A DNA stretch of 64,000 nucleotides from Liolophura sinensis. Lineage: Eukaryota > Mollusca > Polyplacophora > Chitonida > Chitonidae. Every line of letters begins with the position of its first letter. Position 1 is the first letter of the stretch. The notes beneath the pieces are model-generated. The model was not told the origin of the DNA. It was given only the letters and a program-made list of their open reading frames with translations, and did no database searches. The stretch is taken from NCBI RefSeq assembly GCF_032854445.1, contig NC_088296.1:24747604-24811603 (forward strand), written 5' to 3'. Positions 23,066 to 33,895 of the stretch are shown here, piece after piece. The translations under genes and the position numbers were made by a program.

Positions 23066-24175
23066 TTGTCCATTATGTAGTTGATTAGAGGCCCTGAAGG
23101 GGACTTTTACTTCTATTTCCCATAATAAATCCTGTCAGGGTCATCAGGTCGCCTTGATGAATTGACCAGTTGTTTTTGGGCTCCAGCCTTCGGCTCAGGG
23201 GTTTAGCCAGAAATCTGAAGCAAGGTGTCCAATTTGCCCGTTTAGAGGTCATTTTTCTTGAGAAGAGTGTCCAAATTTGAAATTTTCTTATCTCACTCAT
23301 GTTAAAACTGTTGAAAATAACCCGACAAAGTGGGACCAGTTTCAATTTTGCCTATCCAGTTTTGACGTTGCTTGGCTTCTCCCTTAATTCCGTTTGATAA
23401 TCCATTATCTAGGGTGTTAGTTGACACAAATAACACAACAGTACCTGTAATAGTATGCAAGGCGCAAATTATAATATTAGAATTTCCACTCATCAACATT
23501 GCTATTATAGCAAGTCCAAGAACAACTCCAAGAAAAGACATACAATTCATTTTGACTCTATATTTTGGTACCTTGCTACATTTCGCAAATTATACAAAGG
23601 GTATTGCAATTCCGAATTGAACACAGAGTATTCTGCAAATTGTTTTATTATGCCACAAAGACCTTAAAAGCATAGTAAGGGTTGATAACAAGTTAGTCTC
23701 AAATGAAAAATGGGTCACAAAAATATTTTTATTTATTGTCTGCGATTTTTTCTTACAAAGTTATGAGGATTTGAAAATTTGACTTTATGGAAGCCTATTG
23801 AGAACCAAAGAACCAGTGACGTCACAGGAATTTGTTAATTCCGCAGCAATTGTTTATTCCGGCACCAAACTTTCATGATTTAATACGCAAGCCAATATCA
23901 CCCAAAGCATTTTAATCGAAGACGTAGTATCCATCCTACATGTATGATCTACAGAACTGAAAGCAGAATTATGACATCACTGGACCTTTTTATGGCCGAA
24001 ACAGGCCTCCATTGAATCTAAAATTTCAAACGCTTATAACCTGGTGAGGAAAAATCGTAGAAAAATAATAACAATATTTTTACAAACAATTTTTTATTGC
24101 CTTTCAATATGACCATAAACTTCGGTTTACAACAAAGATTTTTTACAATGAAGAGAGAAGCAGGGCTTGTTCCTG
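23066..24175. other. intergenic, nothing recognised
   Basis: Hydrophobic open frames occur on both strands around 23300-23650, overlapping each other, with no family resemblance. I treat them as chance. Confidence 0.4.
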
Positions 24176-24179
24176 GAAT

Positions 24180-24680
24180 CCCGTTGGGGAAACCTGTCAG
24201 AATGACATATTGTTCGTGATATTCCCTCAAGGAAACCAGTCAGAATGACGCATATTGTTCGTGGTATCCATCACGGAAACCTGCATGATGACGCATATTG
24301 TTCTTGGTATTCCCTCACGGAAAACTCCCAGAATGAGACATATTGCTCCTGGTATCCCCTTACGCAAACCTGCCAGAATGACGGATATTGTACCTAGTAT
24401 CCCAACATGAAAACATGCCAGAATGACGCGTTTTGTTCTTGGTATTCCCTCACGGAAATCTCCCAGAGTGAGACATATTGCTCCTGATATCCCCTCACGG
24501 AAACCTGTCAGAATGACGGATATTGTGCCTGGTATCCCCTTTCGGAACGAGGAATGTTGTTCGTGGTATCGTCATAGAAGAAACCTCACTGAAAGTGGCA
24601 CATTGTTCGTGGTTTGTTCATAAGGGAAACATCTTTGATTGTGGCTTATTGTTCGTGGTATACTGTGAGGAGAAACCACA
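24180..24680. repeat. ~44-bp degenerate tandem array (about 11 units)
   Basis: Unit: GGAAACCTGTCAGAATGAC, CATATTGTTC and GTGGTATCCC(C)TCAC. Spacing is 42-46 bases with many substitutions; units decay toward the right end. Confidence 0.9.
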
Positions 24681-25836
24681 GCGGATATGGTAAAATGTTC
24701 TCCGGTATTTGCAGTCCTATCCTTAAAACATTTCCATGTTATCCACTTATTTCGTTTTTCGTGGAAACACATTTTTAAGATGATTTTAAGGAAATTCATG
24801 AACTTTGGCGGAGAAGATAATTTAGAGTCATGCATATATTCTGGAATAATTTGCATGCAATTCACTTAAATTGCATATCTATAAAGGTTTTCCTCAACCC
24901 TGTATCTCTGACGGTACTATAAAAACTTGAATGCATTTTTCAGAAATGATCATTGTTGTTCTTACTAAAGTCTTACTAGTCGTTCTATCTAAATCGGCAT
25001 GAAGTATTTGTGGCTGAAGAGTGCTATAATTGTACTGTTAACTCTCCCTGTGTTTGCCAGGAATTAAGAATCATCAACAGTCCCGGGAGACTGAGGGTAA
25101 GAGAACAGGTCAGCTGAACAAAATATTAGTCGATAGTAAATATATATTTATACAAATATAGCTATGTGTTTTTGGTCTTCTAGACCAGTGACGTCTTATA
25201 AATTGCAATTAACTTCACTGCACATCTTAAGCCATGGTGCTAGGAGTCGACTAAGTTGCCACTCTTCAGAAAGAATAAAACTCTGACTGATGTAAATTGA
25301 CAAGAAGTCGAATTTCTCTTGTTACGTGTGACCATTTGGCAATTAGCACACTGTCGTCGCTGCTCTGGATTTTACTCCAATTAACCTACCCTCCGTGTTA
25401 AACATACCATAGCTATTTGGCGTAGTCCAAAATAGCTTATGTTATCGAAGGGAGATAGCTGTTGTATCTGAATGAATTTAGAGTTACTCCCCTTGTTCCG
25501 TAGCAAAACTGAGAGTTATGACCCTTGTCAATATACCGAAAGGCTTTCAATGCGCAAGTCCTTTTCTAAATGAACGAACAGCGATAAGCTTGTGTGGTTA
25601 AATTAGGGGATATTATCTCCAGAAATATGACACTGTTTACCAAAAATTTCCAAATAATAAAGTATTGAAAGGTTAGGAATTTGGTGGATAAGTTTTGATT
25701 CATGTCATATTTTGCAGTTCCGCAACATGTTAAGCAAAATGGCGGACCGTGTTTTCACATACTAGGCCTATTTCTGTGTGCGAGAAGTTGTAAGCTGTTA
25801 ACTGTGAGGTATAAAATTGCATGTTGGGTCAGGAAA
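24681..25836. other. spacer, probable 5' end of the Ngaro element
   Basis: Contains an inverted relative (25150-25260) of the dispersed repeat near 47130-47240: CAGTGACGTCTTATAAATTG on one side, CAATTTATTATACGTCACTG on the other. The right part should hold the 5' untranslated region and left repeat of the Ngaro element, but I could not delimit it. Confidence 0.4.
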
Positions 25837-26728
25837 ATGCCGAAGTCCAAAAGCAAATAGAAGAGTGCAGCTCCCTCGGTTTCTGGTGCGTCCAAAAGAC
25901 GTAAAGCGCCCCCCACCTCCCCTCAGTGTGAAGGAAGTCACGATGATGTAGGCCTAGTGGATCATGGACAGGAATCATCCGGGAATGATGGGATGTCCAG
26001 AGGGACATATGTCAAAGTTTATGCCAAAATGTCAGTTCCACCCAGGCCCCGAGCTTGAAACAGGTGATACAAACAACCCTGTTAATGTCATGTCCTGTAA
26101 CGCACCTAGTTTGGGATTACATGTGTCGAATCAAACTAGACAAAAAATCATTGAGGGTCAATTTGTAGAAATGGCCTCTCTACTTCCGTCCAGCACGGAC
26201 ACACAAAATGAGAGGCGTTTGTCTTTAAATGATAATGGTGAAATTGTCTCCACGGAAGTCCAGTCAAAATCTATCGACACATTAGACAAATGGGTAGATG
26301 CTTTTCTCATTTACATGGATATTTATATCAGTGCACACCCAATAGCTGCGCGTAGTATGCTGAAATGCATTTACACAATTCGATTAGGTGCAAAGAGGGG
26401 AGCTATAGAATGGAAAGAGTATGATGTACAATACAGGCTAAGAAAGGGAGGTAACCCATCCGCTTCGTGGGGAGAGGTTGACACTGAGCTTCTTTACATG
26501 GGTTCTAACAACAGCGGAAGAGCTGTTTCTCGTACTTACAAGCAGGGCAGCAGTCAGGCTATGACTACAACTTTAAGGGCACATGTTTTAAGCATCCTTG
26601 TCAATATTTGCATTTGTGCATGCGCTGTGGAGGTGACCATTTCAATGTGCAGCATGCAAAAATCATTTCTCCCTCAGCAACAGCCCCTTTCTTGGCCAAA
26701 GAAGGAGTTCACTCCAGTTTCTCGCTAA
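25837..26728 (+). pseudogene. Ngaro gag-like ORF
   Basis: Starts MPKSKSK, then TAG at 25858-25860. A basic KSAAPSVSGASKRRKAPP segment continues to about 26040, where the frame shifts to the piece 25964-26728 (IDTLDKWVDAFLIYMDIYIS). Near 26545 it shifts again into a frame with the zinc-binding-like segment CFKHPCQYLHLCMRCGGDH, typical of the gag C-terminus of these elements. A structural nucleic-acid-binding role is inferred from position and the cysteine/histidine cluster. Confidence 0.7.
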
Positions 26729-28375
26729 TACTAGACAAACATTCAACAGAAACCGGTACACGTATACCAACCCCAGAGCACGAAACCCACCCCCCCCCCC
26801 CCCCACCCCCAGATATATGGGCTTTAGGCCGAACCCCAGTCAACCTGGAGGCTTTAGATAAACATCTAGCATCGTATCCTGATAGAGAAGCAGCTCGATC
26901 ACTTTCCGAGGGGTCTCGTTCCAGCTTTCCTTTACATTATCATGGCCCTCGGCTTTTTAAAGAATCGAAAAAACTCATTTCAGCTCTTGAACATGAGTCT
27001 GAATTATGCGAAAAGATACAGAAAGAGGTAAACTTGGGTAGAATATCTGGGCCTTTCTCGCAGCGTCCGATATCAAACTTGAGAGTGTCTCCAATTGGGT
27101 TGGTTCCTAAATCGGACGGGGGCTGGAGGCTCATTACTCACCTTTCATTTCCATCTTCAGACAGTGTTAATGATTTTATAGATCCAGAAATGTGTTCTGT
27201 AAATTACACTTCATTTGACAAGGTTTTAGAAATGATAGCTGGGTTAGGTTGTGGGGCACTGATTGGTAAAATGGATGTCAAATCTGCCTTTAGGTTACTA
27301 CCCGTTTATCCAGGAGATTTTGATTTACTCGGCATGAAGTTCCAAGGTAACTATTTCATCGACAAATGTTTGCCAATGGGTTGTGCCATTTCGTGTCGGG
27401 TTTTTGAAATATTTTCATCTTTCTTACACTGGCTAACGGTACATACCACAAATGAAAACACCGTGGATCACTACCTAGATGATTTTATTTTTGCTGGAGC
27501 TGCAGGTACGAATATATGTGAAAATATTATGTCAACATTTGAAAAACTGTGTTTTGAATTTAGGAGTCTCTTTAGCTTCCGAAAAGGCAGTTGGTCCTTC
27601 AACGACCCTCACATTCCTAGGGTTCGAAATTGACAGTGTTCAAATGTTTGTGCGAATTCCTGCCAAAAAACGTGAGGAATTGTCAAGCCTTTTGGGTGAA
27701 TTTTTAACTCGTAAGAAAGTAACCTTACGTGAAATGCAATCGTTGACGGGCAAACTAAATTTCTTTTGCAAAGCCATTCGGCCAGGTAGAGCATTCACTA
27801 GACGTTTTCATGACGCCACAAGTCGAGTGAGTAAACCATACCATTTTATTCGAACTGGCGGAGAGCTTCGTTCCGACATGCAGATGTGGTCACATTTTCT
27901 GGACCGCTTTAACAGAACAGTGTATTTTTCGAGTGATGTTTGGTCGTCTGAATCGGTTTTGAAATTGTATACTGACAGTGCCGGGTCTACTGAATTAGGA
28001 TGTGGGGCAATTTTTCAGGAAGAGTGGGTATTTTAGCCATGGCCAGCTGCTTGGGCTGAGATGGAAGTTATGTGTGATATAACTTTTCGTCCCAGTCATT
28101 TTAGCTATTATGATATGGGGTAGAAAGTTATCAAACAAGAGGGTGCTGCTAAATATCGATAACGAAGCCCTGGTTGCATTCCTGAACAGACAAACATCTA
28201 AATCTAGACGTGTCATGGGACTAGTAAGGCACTTTGTTCTGAATACAATGCTTCACAATATAACATTTAAAGCGGTGCATATTGCTGGTCAGGTTAATTT
28301 AACGGCCGACGCAATTTCTCGTAAACAGTGGGACAGATTCAGAGAAGTGTCCCCATCAGCCAACGTATCCCAGTC
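26608..28375 (+). pseudogene. Ngaro reverse transcriptase and RNase H
   Basis: Copies the element's RNA into DNA and degrades the RNA strand. Visible RT motifs are RISGPFSQRPISNLRVSPIG, KSDGGWRLITHLSFP, the motif A aspartate in GKMDVKSAFRLLP, LPMGCAISCRVFE, and the catalytic DHYLDDFIFAG (motif C, YLDD). After a frameshift near 27560 come ASEKAVGP and FLGFEIDS, then the connection domain. RNase H shows KLYTDSAGS and, after a TAG at 28034 and a frameshift near 28090, LLNIDNEALVAFLNRQ and ADAISR. A run of about 15 C residues at 26791 lies in the N-terminal linker. Confidence 0.9.
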
Positions 28376-28377
28376 GA

Positions 28378-29292
28378 GTTCCATACTCTGATCTCCAGGC
28401 TGAAGTTGACAGACTCCTCCGAGCAGCACTCTCAGAAAATTCACACGCAACCCAAAGAACTGGTTTAGCTTCTTATTTTCAATTTTGTGCACAAGTAGAC
28501 ACCCAGAATGCTTGGCCTCCTCAGCTGCAGTTCATTGTTTCATACATAGCTCATTTGTCAATACGAGGTCTAACTTACCCTACAGCAAGGTCGTACTTAC
28601 CCGCGATCTCTTACAGATGTAAGTTAGAAAGACACATCAGATTTTGTGGTCTCCAAATTAATGCAGGGAATGAAACGTATTCACCATAGCCCGGACAGCA
28701 GACTACCTATCACCAAAGAAATCTTGCAGAAAGTTATTCGCGTGTTGCCGAGTGTTTGGGCTAATACGTATGAGTCAACCTTATTCACAACTGCTTTTTC
28801 TTTGGAGTATTTTGCCTTTCTTAGGGTTGGAGACTTTGCGGTATCTAGGGCAAAGCCTGATTATCAGGTTATCAGCCGGGCTGATATTCATTTGGACACA
28901 AAGGCAGAGACTCTAACCCTAAATATCCGCTGTTCTAAGACTGATCAAACAGGCAAAGGTCTAACAATTAAAGTTGACAAGCAAGCGGGAAATCCCCGTA
29001 TTTGTCCCTACACAAGCATGGGAACATATCTTTCACACCGATCACACATCAAGGGCCCTTTGTTTTGTCACTTCAGTGGTGCCCCACTCACTCGGTATCA
29101 GTTTTCTGCAATACTTCAGAAATGTTTATAGGTTTTAAACATGCAGAATTTGAAATACAGAGGTCATTCCCTGCGAATTGGTGCGGCCACAGACCTGGCA
29201 TTGGCAGGCGGAACAGCAGAAATGATTAAAAGAGCAGGCCGGTGGCGGTCTGCGTGTTATCAATCATATATACGTGTGCCAATGTTAAAATA
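28378..29292 (+). pseudogene. Ngaro tyrosine recombinase
   Basis: Integrates the circular cDNA by site-specific recombination. The N-terminal helical domain runs 28378-28680 in one frame (YSDLQAEVDRLL, GLASYFQFCAQ, GLTYPTARSYLP). A frameshift near 28640 leads to KRIHHSPDSRLPITKEIL and the catalytic domain: first arginine in FLRVGDFAVSR, HxxR in GHSLRIGAAT, and WRSACYQSYIR with the likely nucleophilic tyrosine. An in-frame TAG at 29129-29131 splits the domain just before GHSLRIG. All key residues are still readable, so decay is recent relative to the fold. Confidence 0.85.
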
Positions 29293-29335
29293 ACTGATAA
29301 ATTTAAAACAATGATATCGTTTAGGTCTTTCAGAG

Positions 29336-29923
29336 TGCATCTGGGTTGTAGGCTCCTCTATAGTCAAAAGAGCTTTCACTGCAGCAGTAACAAGAGGTGG
29401 TGGCCCTGATATGGGATTGTCAAGAATAAGGTACACATTGTGGTGGCAGGGATACAGTGAGATGAGTTTGCAGCAGGTCAGAAACAAAATAGGATAGTTG
29501 AAACATATCGGCCCCCAGCCAACTGTAATTGTATTACATTGTGGTGGGAATGACATAGGTAAAGCAGCTATACGAAAACTAAGATTGGCTATGTTTTCTT
29601 TATTTGATTACATCATGCATGAGTTCCCGAATGTGAAAATAATCTGGTCACAAATATTACCTAGATTAGAATGGCGATATTCGGGCAACAACGCTGGTAT
29701 GAATCAAGCCAGGAAAAGGTTGAGCTCCTTTGCCGGAGGTCTAGTCATTAAGAATGGGGGGTCGATTCTCTGTCATAGAGATACGGAGAACAATCCGACT
29801 GCATTTATTGACTTTGATAGAGTACATTTGTCACCTGTTGGAAGTCATATATTTCTGAACACGTTGCAGGATGGGCTAGAGTATTTCAAAATGACTGGCG
29901 GTTCAATTTACCGGCCTTATTAG
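29336..29923 (+). pseudogene. Ngaro SGNH/GDSL hydrolase-like ORF
   Basis: Carries the four SGNH blocks: serine in VVGSSIVKRAF, glycine in WWQGYSEM, asparagine in LHCGGNDIG, and aspartate/histidine in FDRVHLSPVGSH. An in-frame TAG just before 29498 separates the first two blocks from the rest. SGNH enzymes are esterases or lipases; what one does for a retrotransposon is unknown, and similar ORFs are known in some Ngaro elements. Its position directly after the recombinase, in the same orientation and ending at a shared 3' region, marks it as part of the element. Confidence 0.85.
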
Positions 29924-30073
29924 TTGATGGCATTGTTCACGGCTGCTGTTTGTGCTGAACTCCTAACCTACACTATGTGTGGTGGTGTGCTTTGGTTTAC
30001 TTCTTCTAAACCGTCGCACATTTGGCGATAGGAGCGGCACAAAGCCAACTAACAAAATTTACATGCATATTAA

Positions 30074-30205
30074 ATGAATTTGACCTCTGCATCGCCCAGG
30101 ATCAAGACTGATTATGATAAGAACTTTGATTTTGTTGATGATGTAAATTTTAAATGGAAAGTGTTGAAATGTGACCTCTGCATCGCCCAGGGTCAATTAG
30201 TGAAT
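30074..30205. repeat. Penelope-like terminal tandem repeat, 3' side
   Basis: Two GACCTCTGCATCGCCCAGG cores about 90 bases apart, with TTTGATTTTGTTGATGATGT between them. Confidence 0.8.
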
Positions 30206-30699
30206 ATAAGCGTCAAGTCCGACATTCATATACCATTCGTAGTCCGTAAAAGGCGTTCCAAGTCGATAATCGCAAGATCCATTTCCAAAACAACGTTTAA
30301 CACTAACTCCCAAAGACAAAGGTATGTAAGAAATTATACAAATAAGAAATAAAGCCGGTAACACACAAGAGAGAAGCGGTCATCAGTTTTCAATGATGCC
30401 GGGCAGACAATGAATATTCCAGGCATGAATTCCATATCAAAGTTCAAATTCGTAGTCCGTGAATGAATTCCATGTTAAATAACAATTAAACAAGTATCTC
30501 AGTCGCGCTTTAACTGCAACTGTTCATAAAGGCATCATGCTGATGTAATGAGCATGGCTACCTTTACGGCCCCTAGCCCCAGGTTAAGCGGTATTAGACA
30601 TAGTTTGAAAATGACGAGCTTTACAGACCCTAACCGATCAGACTGTGATTCAAAAGTAACGGACGATCACGTCTTTCCCGTTAATATGTAAAGATCTCA

Positions 30700-30850
30700 T
30701 GCTACAAGAGGCGCCATCTATGATGTTACACATGACATACAAGATAGACGGTTACACTGGGCAACCAGCGCCATCTATGTTGTTAAATACCATGAACGTG
30801 ATAGATATGTACATAGGGATAACAGCACCGTCTGTGTGGTTGATCACAAT
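30700..30850. repeat. ~60-bp repeats with GCGCCATCTATG core
   Basis: GCGCCATCTATG at about 30711 and 30771, and the variant GCACCGTCTGTG at about 30826, lie in the 3' untranslated region of the Penelope-like element. Confidence 0.7.
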
Positions 30851-33185
30851 GCAGATCGCCAGAGATTCTGAACGCTCTGTCTATACCTGCCAACAAGGGT
30901 GTTATACTCATTGTAAAATTTGAGAAACTTAGAATGAAGGCTTGTGACGGAGTATCCTTGACAAACTAGTATTTGAACTAGCAACTTGTGACGCAGTTTA
31001 AAGTCATCACAATTAACGCAAGATCTGTCAAATGCTACAAGGCGAGATATGTATACGTCATATGCAGGACCCTTTGGTATATTGCTATCTAAATAAGGAT
31101 AATTTACAATATCAAAATTGAAACCATCCCTTTTGTGGTAAAGGCGGCGTGAAAGGAGAGCTTGTTCGTGTTTGTACAGATATAGATCCAAATAAGATGT
31201 ACCATCAGGACTATCTGTTGTCTCCTTTAAATCCAATGAAGGCGGATAGATTTTCTTCACCGCTTCAGCAATATGGGGATTATTTAACGCCAGTAGATCA
31301 TCAATATACCGCTTGGTAAATGAAAAGGATCGAGCTTTAAAGATATTACTTTTAAGTAATTTCTGCATATAGTCGTATTCATATGAAAACAGGTATAGGT
31401 CTGCCAAAAGAGGCGGACAATTGGTACCCACTGGAATACCTATGCACTGTTGGTAAATGGTATCTCCGAATTTCACATAGATGTTATTTATGAGAAACTC
31501 AAGTAATTCAATAAATAATGTAACATCCCATGAGTGGTAACCTTTATAAAGAGTAGAACTAACTAAAGCCTTATTGTTTCTGACGTTAATGTAACGGTGA
31601 CCTGTTTTAGAAAATACCGAGACAATTAACGACGATATTCTTTCAATAAGATCTTTTTGAGGAATCGTAGTATAGAGAGTAGAGAAATCCCATGTAGATA
31701 CGTCTTTGTACGGTATATGTATATGAGCATCAAGTTCTTCTGTAAGATGTTTGGAGTTGTTAAGAATCCATATGCAGTTGACACCTGAATTTTTTGTTAT
31801 GGCACAACAATACTTATTTCAAAATGACTTTACTTCTTGTAACGCTCTCGTAAGTAGGGTTGACAAGAGTTTGGTGGTACAGCCTCTTGAACCCGCAATA
31901 AATCGAGCCTTGTATGAGGATTTATGCATTTTAGGAATCCAGTAAAGTTGTGGTATTTCTGTATGACGGGTAGGTATATTTATGCGCCTTTCTTTAAGAA
32001 AAGTTTTGTGTTTGTTAAATAGTTCCTCCAGAGTACATGTAGTAGCAGAATGCGTGGATGTCGTTGTAGAAGCACATAACTCTTGAACAAGAATTTGATA
32101 ATAATAATTCTTGCAAATAAAGATGACATCATTAGGAACCTTGTCTGCTATAGTGATGGCAAATTTACTATGAAGGTTAGCGAGTGTTTCTTGCACAGTG
32201 GGATCATTCAGAACCTGTTTAACTTTAGGTAGACCATCAATGTCTAGATGGTGTAACTAACCTTCTTTTTGACAATCTCAAGCCAATCGTTAAGTACCGA
32301 AGAATCCACTTTCTCCCGTTTTGACAATTTTTTAACATAGTCCTCAAGTGCCGAGATGATATTTTTTTTGTTTGATCGAATGTTGACATTTCTCTTTTCT
32401 CTATACTTAGGACCCCTCATAAAGAGATTCCTTAGATCATGATTCTTAATAATATTAAGGTCACCAGTCAAGACATGTTTACATTTGTCGTAGGTTAAAA
32501 CTGAGGATTCACAATCACAGTTATAGCCGCCAGAAGTATACGTCGCCAAATCGAACTCCTTGATGGCCTGGGAATAATTGAAAATTTTGGAAGCGGTAGG
32601 CTTTGTATACTCATAGGATATGCAAGGTGGCTCTTGGATATTAAAATAATTAGGCACAGCACTACGAACATCGGGTTCATTAAAGACGCGTTGTAGGTTA
32701 ATTAAATCAAGGCCACTGTCTAAATACTTTATCTCCAGAAAGAGTCGATCGTATTGAGTTTCAATTGTAGTTACAGGGCGATACAATCGAAAATACGATA
32801 TGTCTTGACACAGACGTACACGGTGAGGTGGAACATAAAAATTGCGTATGTTATTGGATACGTCTTGAACTACCTGTTTTAGCAAGTTCAGTGGCAGTGC
32901 ATATAATACTGTGCGTAGAGCATGCACGCTATTGGTGTCATACGACAATCCTGCTAAAAAGCTAACTGTAACGTGTTTGTGAATCATGTTTCTGTTGAAC
33001 TTCCTACTACCATGACTGCGAGGTCTACGTTTATGGTATTTGAATAAATTTGTTATGATGGAGTCATGTGGTTGGCTAGATGTTACATTGCCGATTCCCA
33101 TAATGAATACCGATGATGAGAATAACTTTGATTTTGTTGATGATGTGAATTTGGAATTGAAAATGTTGAAATTGGACCTCTGCAC
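30844..33185 (-). pseudogene. Penelope-like reverse transcriptase, one frameshift and one stop
   Basis: About 780 residues in two frames. N-terminal part 33185-32244: KRRPRSHGSRKF, a cysteine cluster GGYNCDCESS, then HVLTGDLNIIKNHDLRNLF and MRGPKYREKR. A single-base shift near 32250 leads into the frame 32241-30844: ITIADKVPNDVIFICKNYYY, PQLYWIPKMHKSSYKARFIA, the motif A region WDFSTLYTTIPQKDL, motif B GIPVGTNCPPLLADLYLFSY, motif C RYIDDLLALNN, and TSYLDLYLYK. A TGA at 31819-31821 lies inside the palm. The first 28 residues are encoded by the terminal repeat, so the functional start may be the methionine at 33101 (MGIGNV). The ORF ends RQSVQNLWRSAL with no endonuclease domain. Confidence 0.75.
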
Positions 33186-33450
33186 CGCCCAGAGACAATA
33201 CCCGTACTGTTACTGATTATGAGCTTAACTTTGATTTTGTCGATGATGTGAATTTCAAATTTAAAGTTTTAAAGTTTGACCTCTGCACAGCCCAGGGTCA
33301 ATACTGATGATGAGATAACTTTGACTTTGATGATGTGAACTTTGATATTGAACTGTTGTTTGAATGCTTGATTTGAGGGCTTGTCATTGTCTTGTCGACA
33401 GCCCGACTTAAAATGATTTGACCTCTGCACCGCCCAGGGTCAAGACTCAT
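33098..33450. repeat. Penelope-like terminal tandem repeat, 5' side
   Basis: Three to four units with cores GACCTCTGCACCGCCCAG, GACCTCTGCACAGCCCAGGG and GACCTCTGCACCGCCCAGGG, each preceded by ACTTTGATTTTGT(T/C)GATGA-like sequence. Confidence 0.8.
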
Positions 33451-33717
33451 AACAACCAGCCGTGGACATATCATGCCAATTTTTAAAATAAAAGAAAAAC
33501 TAAAATTTAAACATATGCATTGTTTTTGTCTTTATCTTTTCTGAGATAACGCTGTCCCTGTGATTGTCTGCACTCCTTGCCAGTAACATATCCAGGAACA
33601 TCCGGGTTTATATGTGTTGAATATAATACACTTAGTCTATTAAAAAGAACAATTCTGACGGCATTATTTTTGATTGCGCCTGGAGAAGGTTAATGGTTTC
33701 CTGTAGGCAATCCAGTT

Positions 33718-33895
33718 AACCTGGATGGCTCAGATGGTTAAAGCACTGGTTCTCTGACAATTTTGAGGTCGCATGTTCAAATCCTGCTCTCTCTGATTCA
33801 GCTGCGTCTATGTCTGCAAGTTTGTCAGCTACCTGCCAAAGGTGGGTGATTTTTTCAGTACGGCAATAAATATCAATCAATCACGTTAACCTGAT
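33718..33895 (+). mobile_element. tRNA-derived SINE
   Basis: Head GGATGGCTCAGATGGTTAAA (A-box) and GGTCGCATGTTCAAATCC (B-box), then GCCAAAGGTGGGTGATTTTT, AGTACGGCAATAA and an ATCAATCAATCA tail. It is plus-oriented and nearly complete. Confidence 0.8.

Larger units (their letters stand above)
25837..29923 (+). mobile_element. Ngaro-type tyrosine-recombinase retrotransposon, decayed
   Basis: Gene order is gag, reverse transcriptase with RNase H, tyrosine recombinase, SGNH hydrolase, all on the plus strand. No methyltransferase domain is seen between RNase H and recombinase; its absence, plus the hydrolase, fits Ngaro rather than DIRS/PAT. Such elements integrate through a recombinase rather than an integrase. 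This copy has at least three internal stops (25858, 28034, 29129), one more in the hydrolase (29495), and about five frameshifts, so it is dead. The split direct repeats expected at the ends were not found; the right edge is before the tandem repeats at 30074. Confidence 0.85.
30074..33460 (-). mobile_element. Penelope-like reverse-transcriptase element with tandem terminal repeats
   Basis: A minus-strand reverse transcriptase is flanked on both sides by repeats with the same core. Two units lie at 30074-30205 (3' side) and about three and a half at 33098-33450 (5' side). Each has TTTGATTTTGTTGATGATGT, an AT-rich centre, and GACCTCTGCATCGCCCAGGG. Terminal repeats in direct, often tandem, arrangement are usual for Penelope-like elements. 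No GIY-YIG endonuclease is visible after the RT. Only one frameshift and one stop interrupt the protein, so this is a fairly young copy. A non-Penelope RT class cannot be excluded without a tree. Confidence 0.65.

Noticed and set aside
23302-23620. Overlapping hydrophobic proteins on both strands
   Set aside because: Mutually exclusive frames in AT-rich DNA with no recognisable family.
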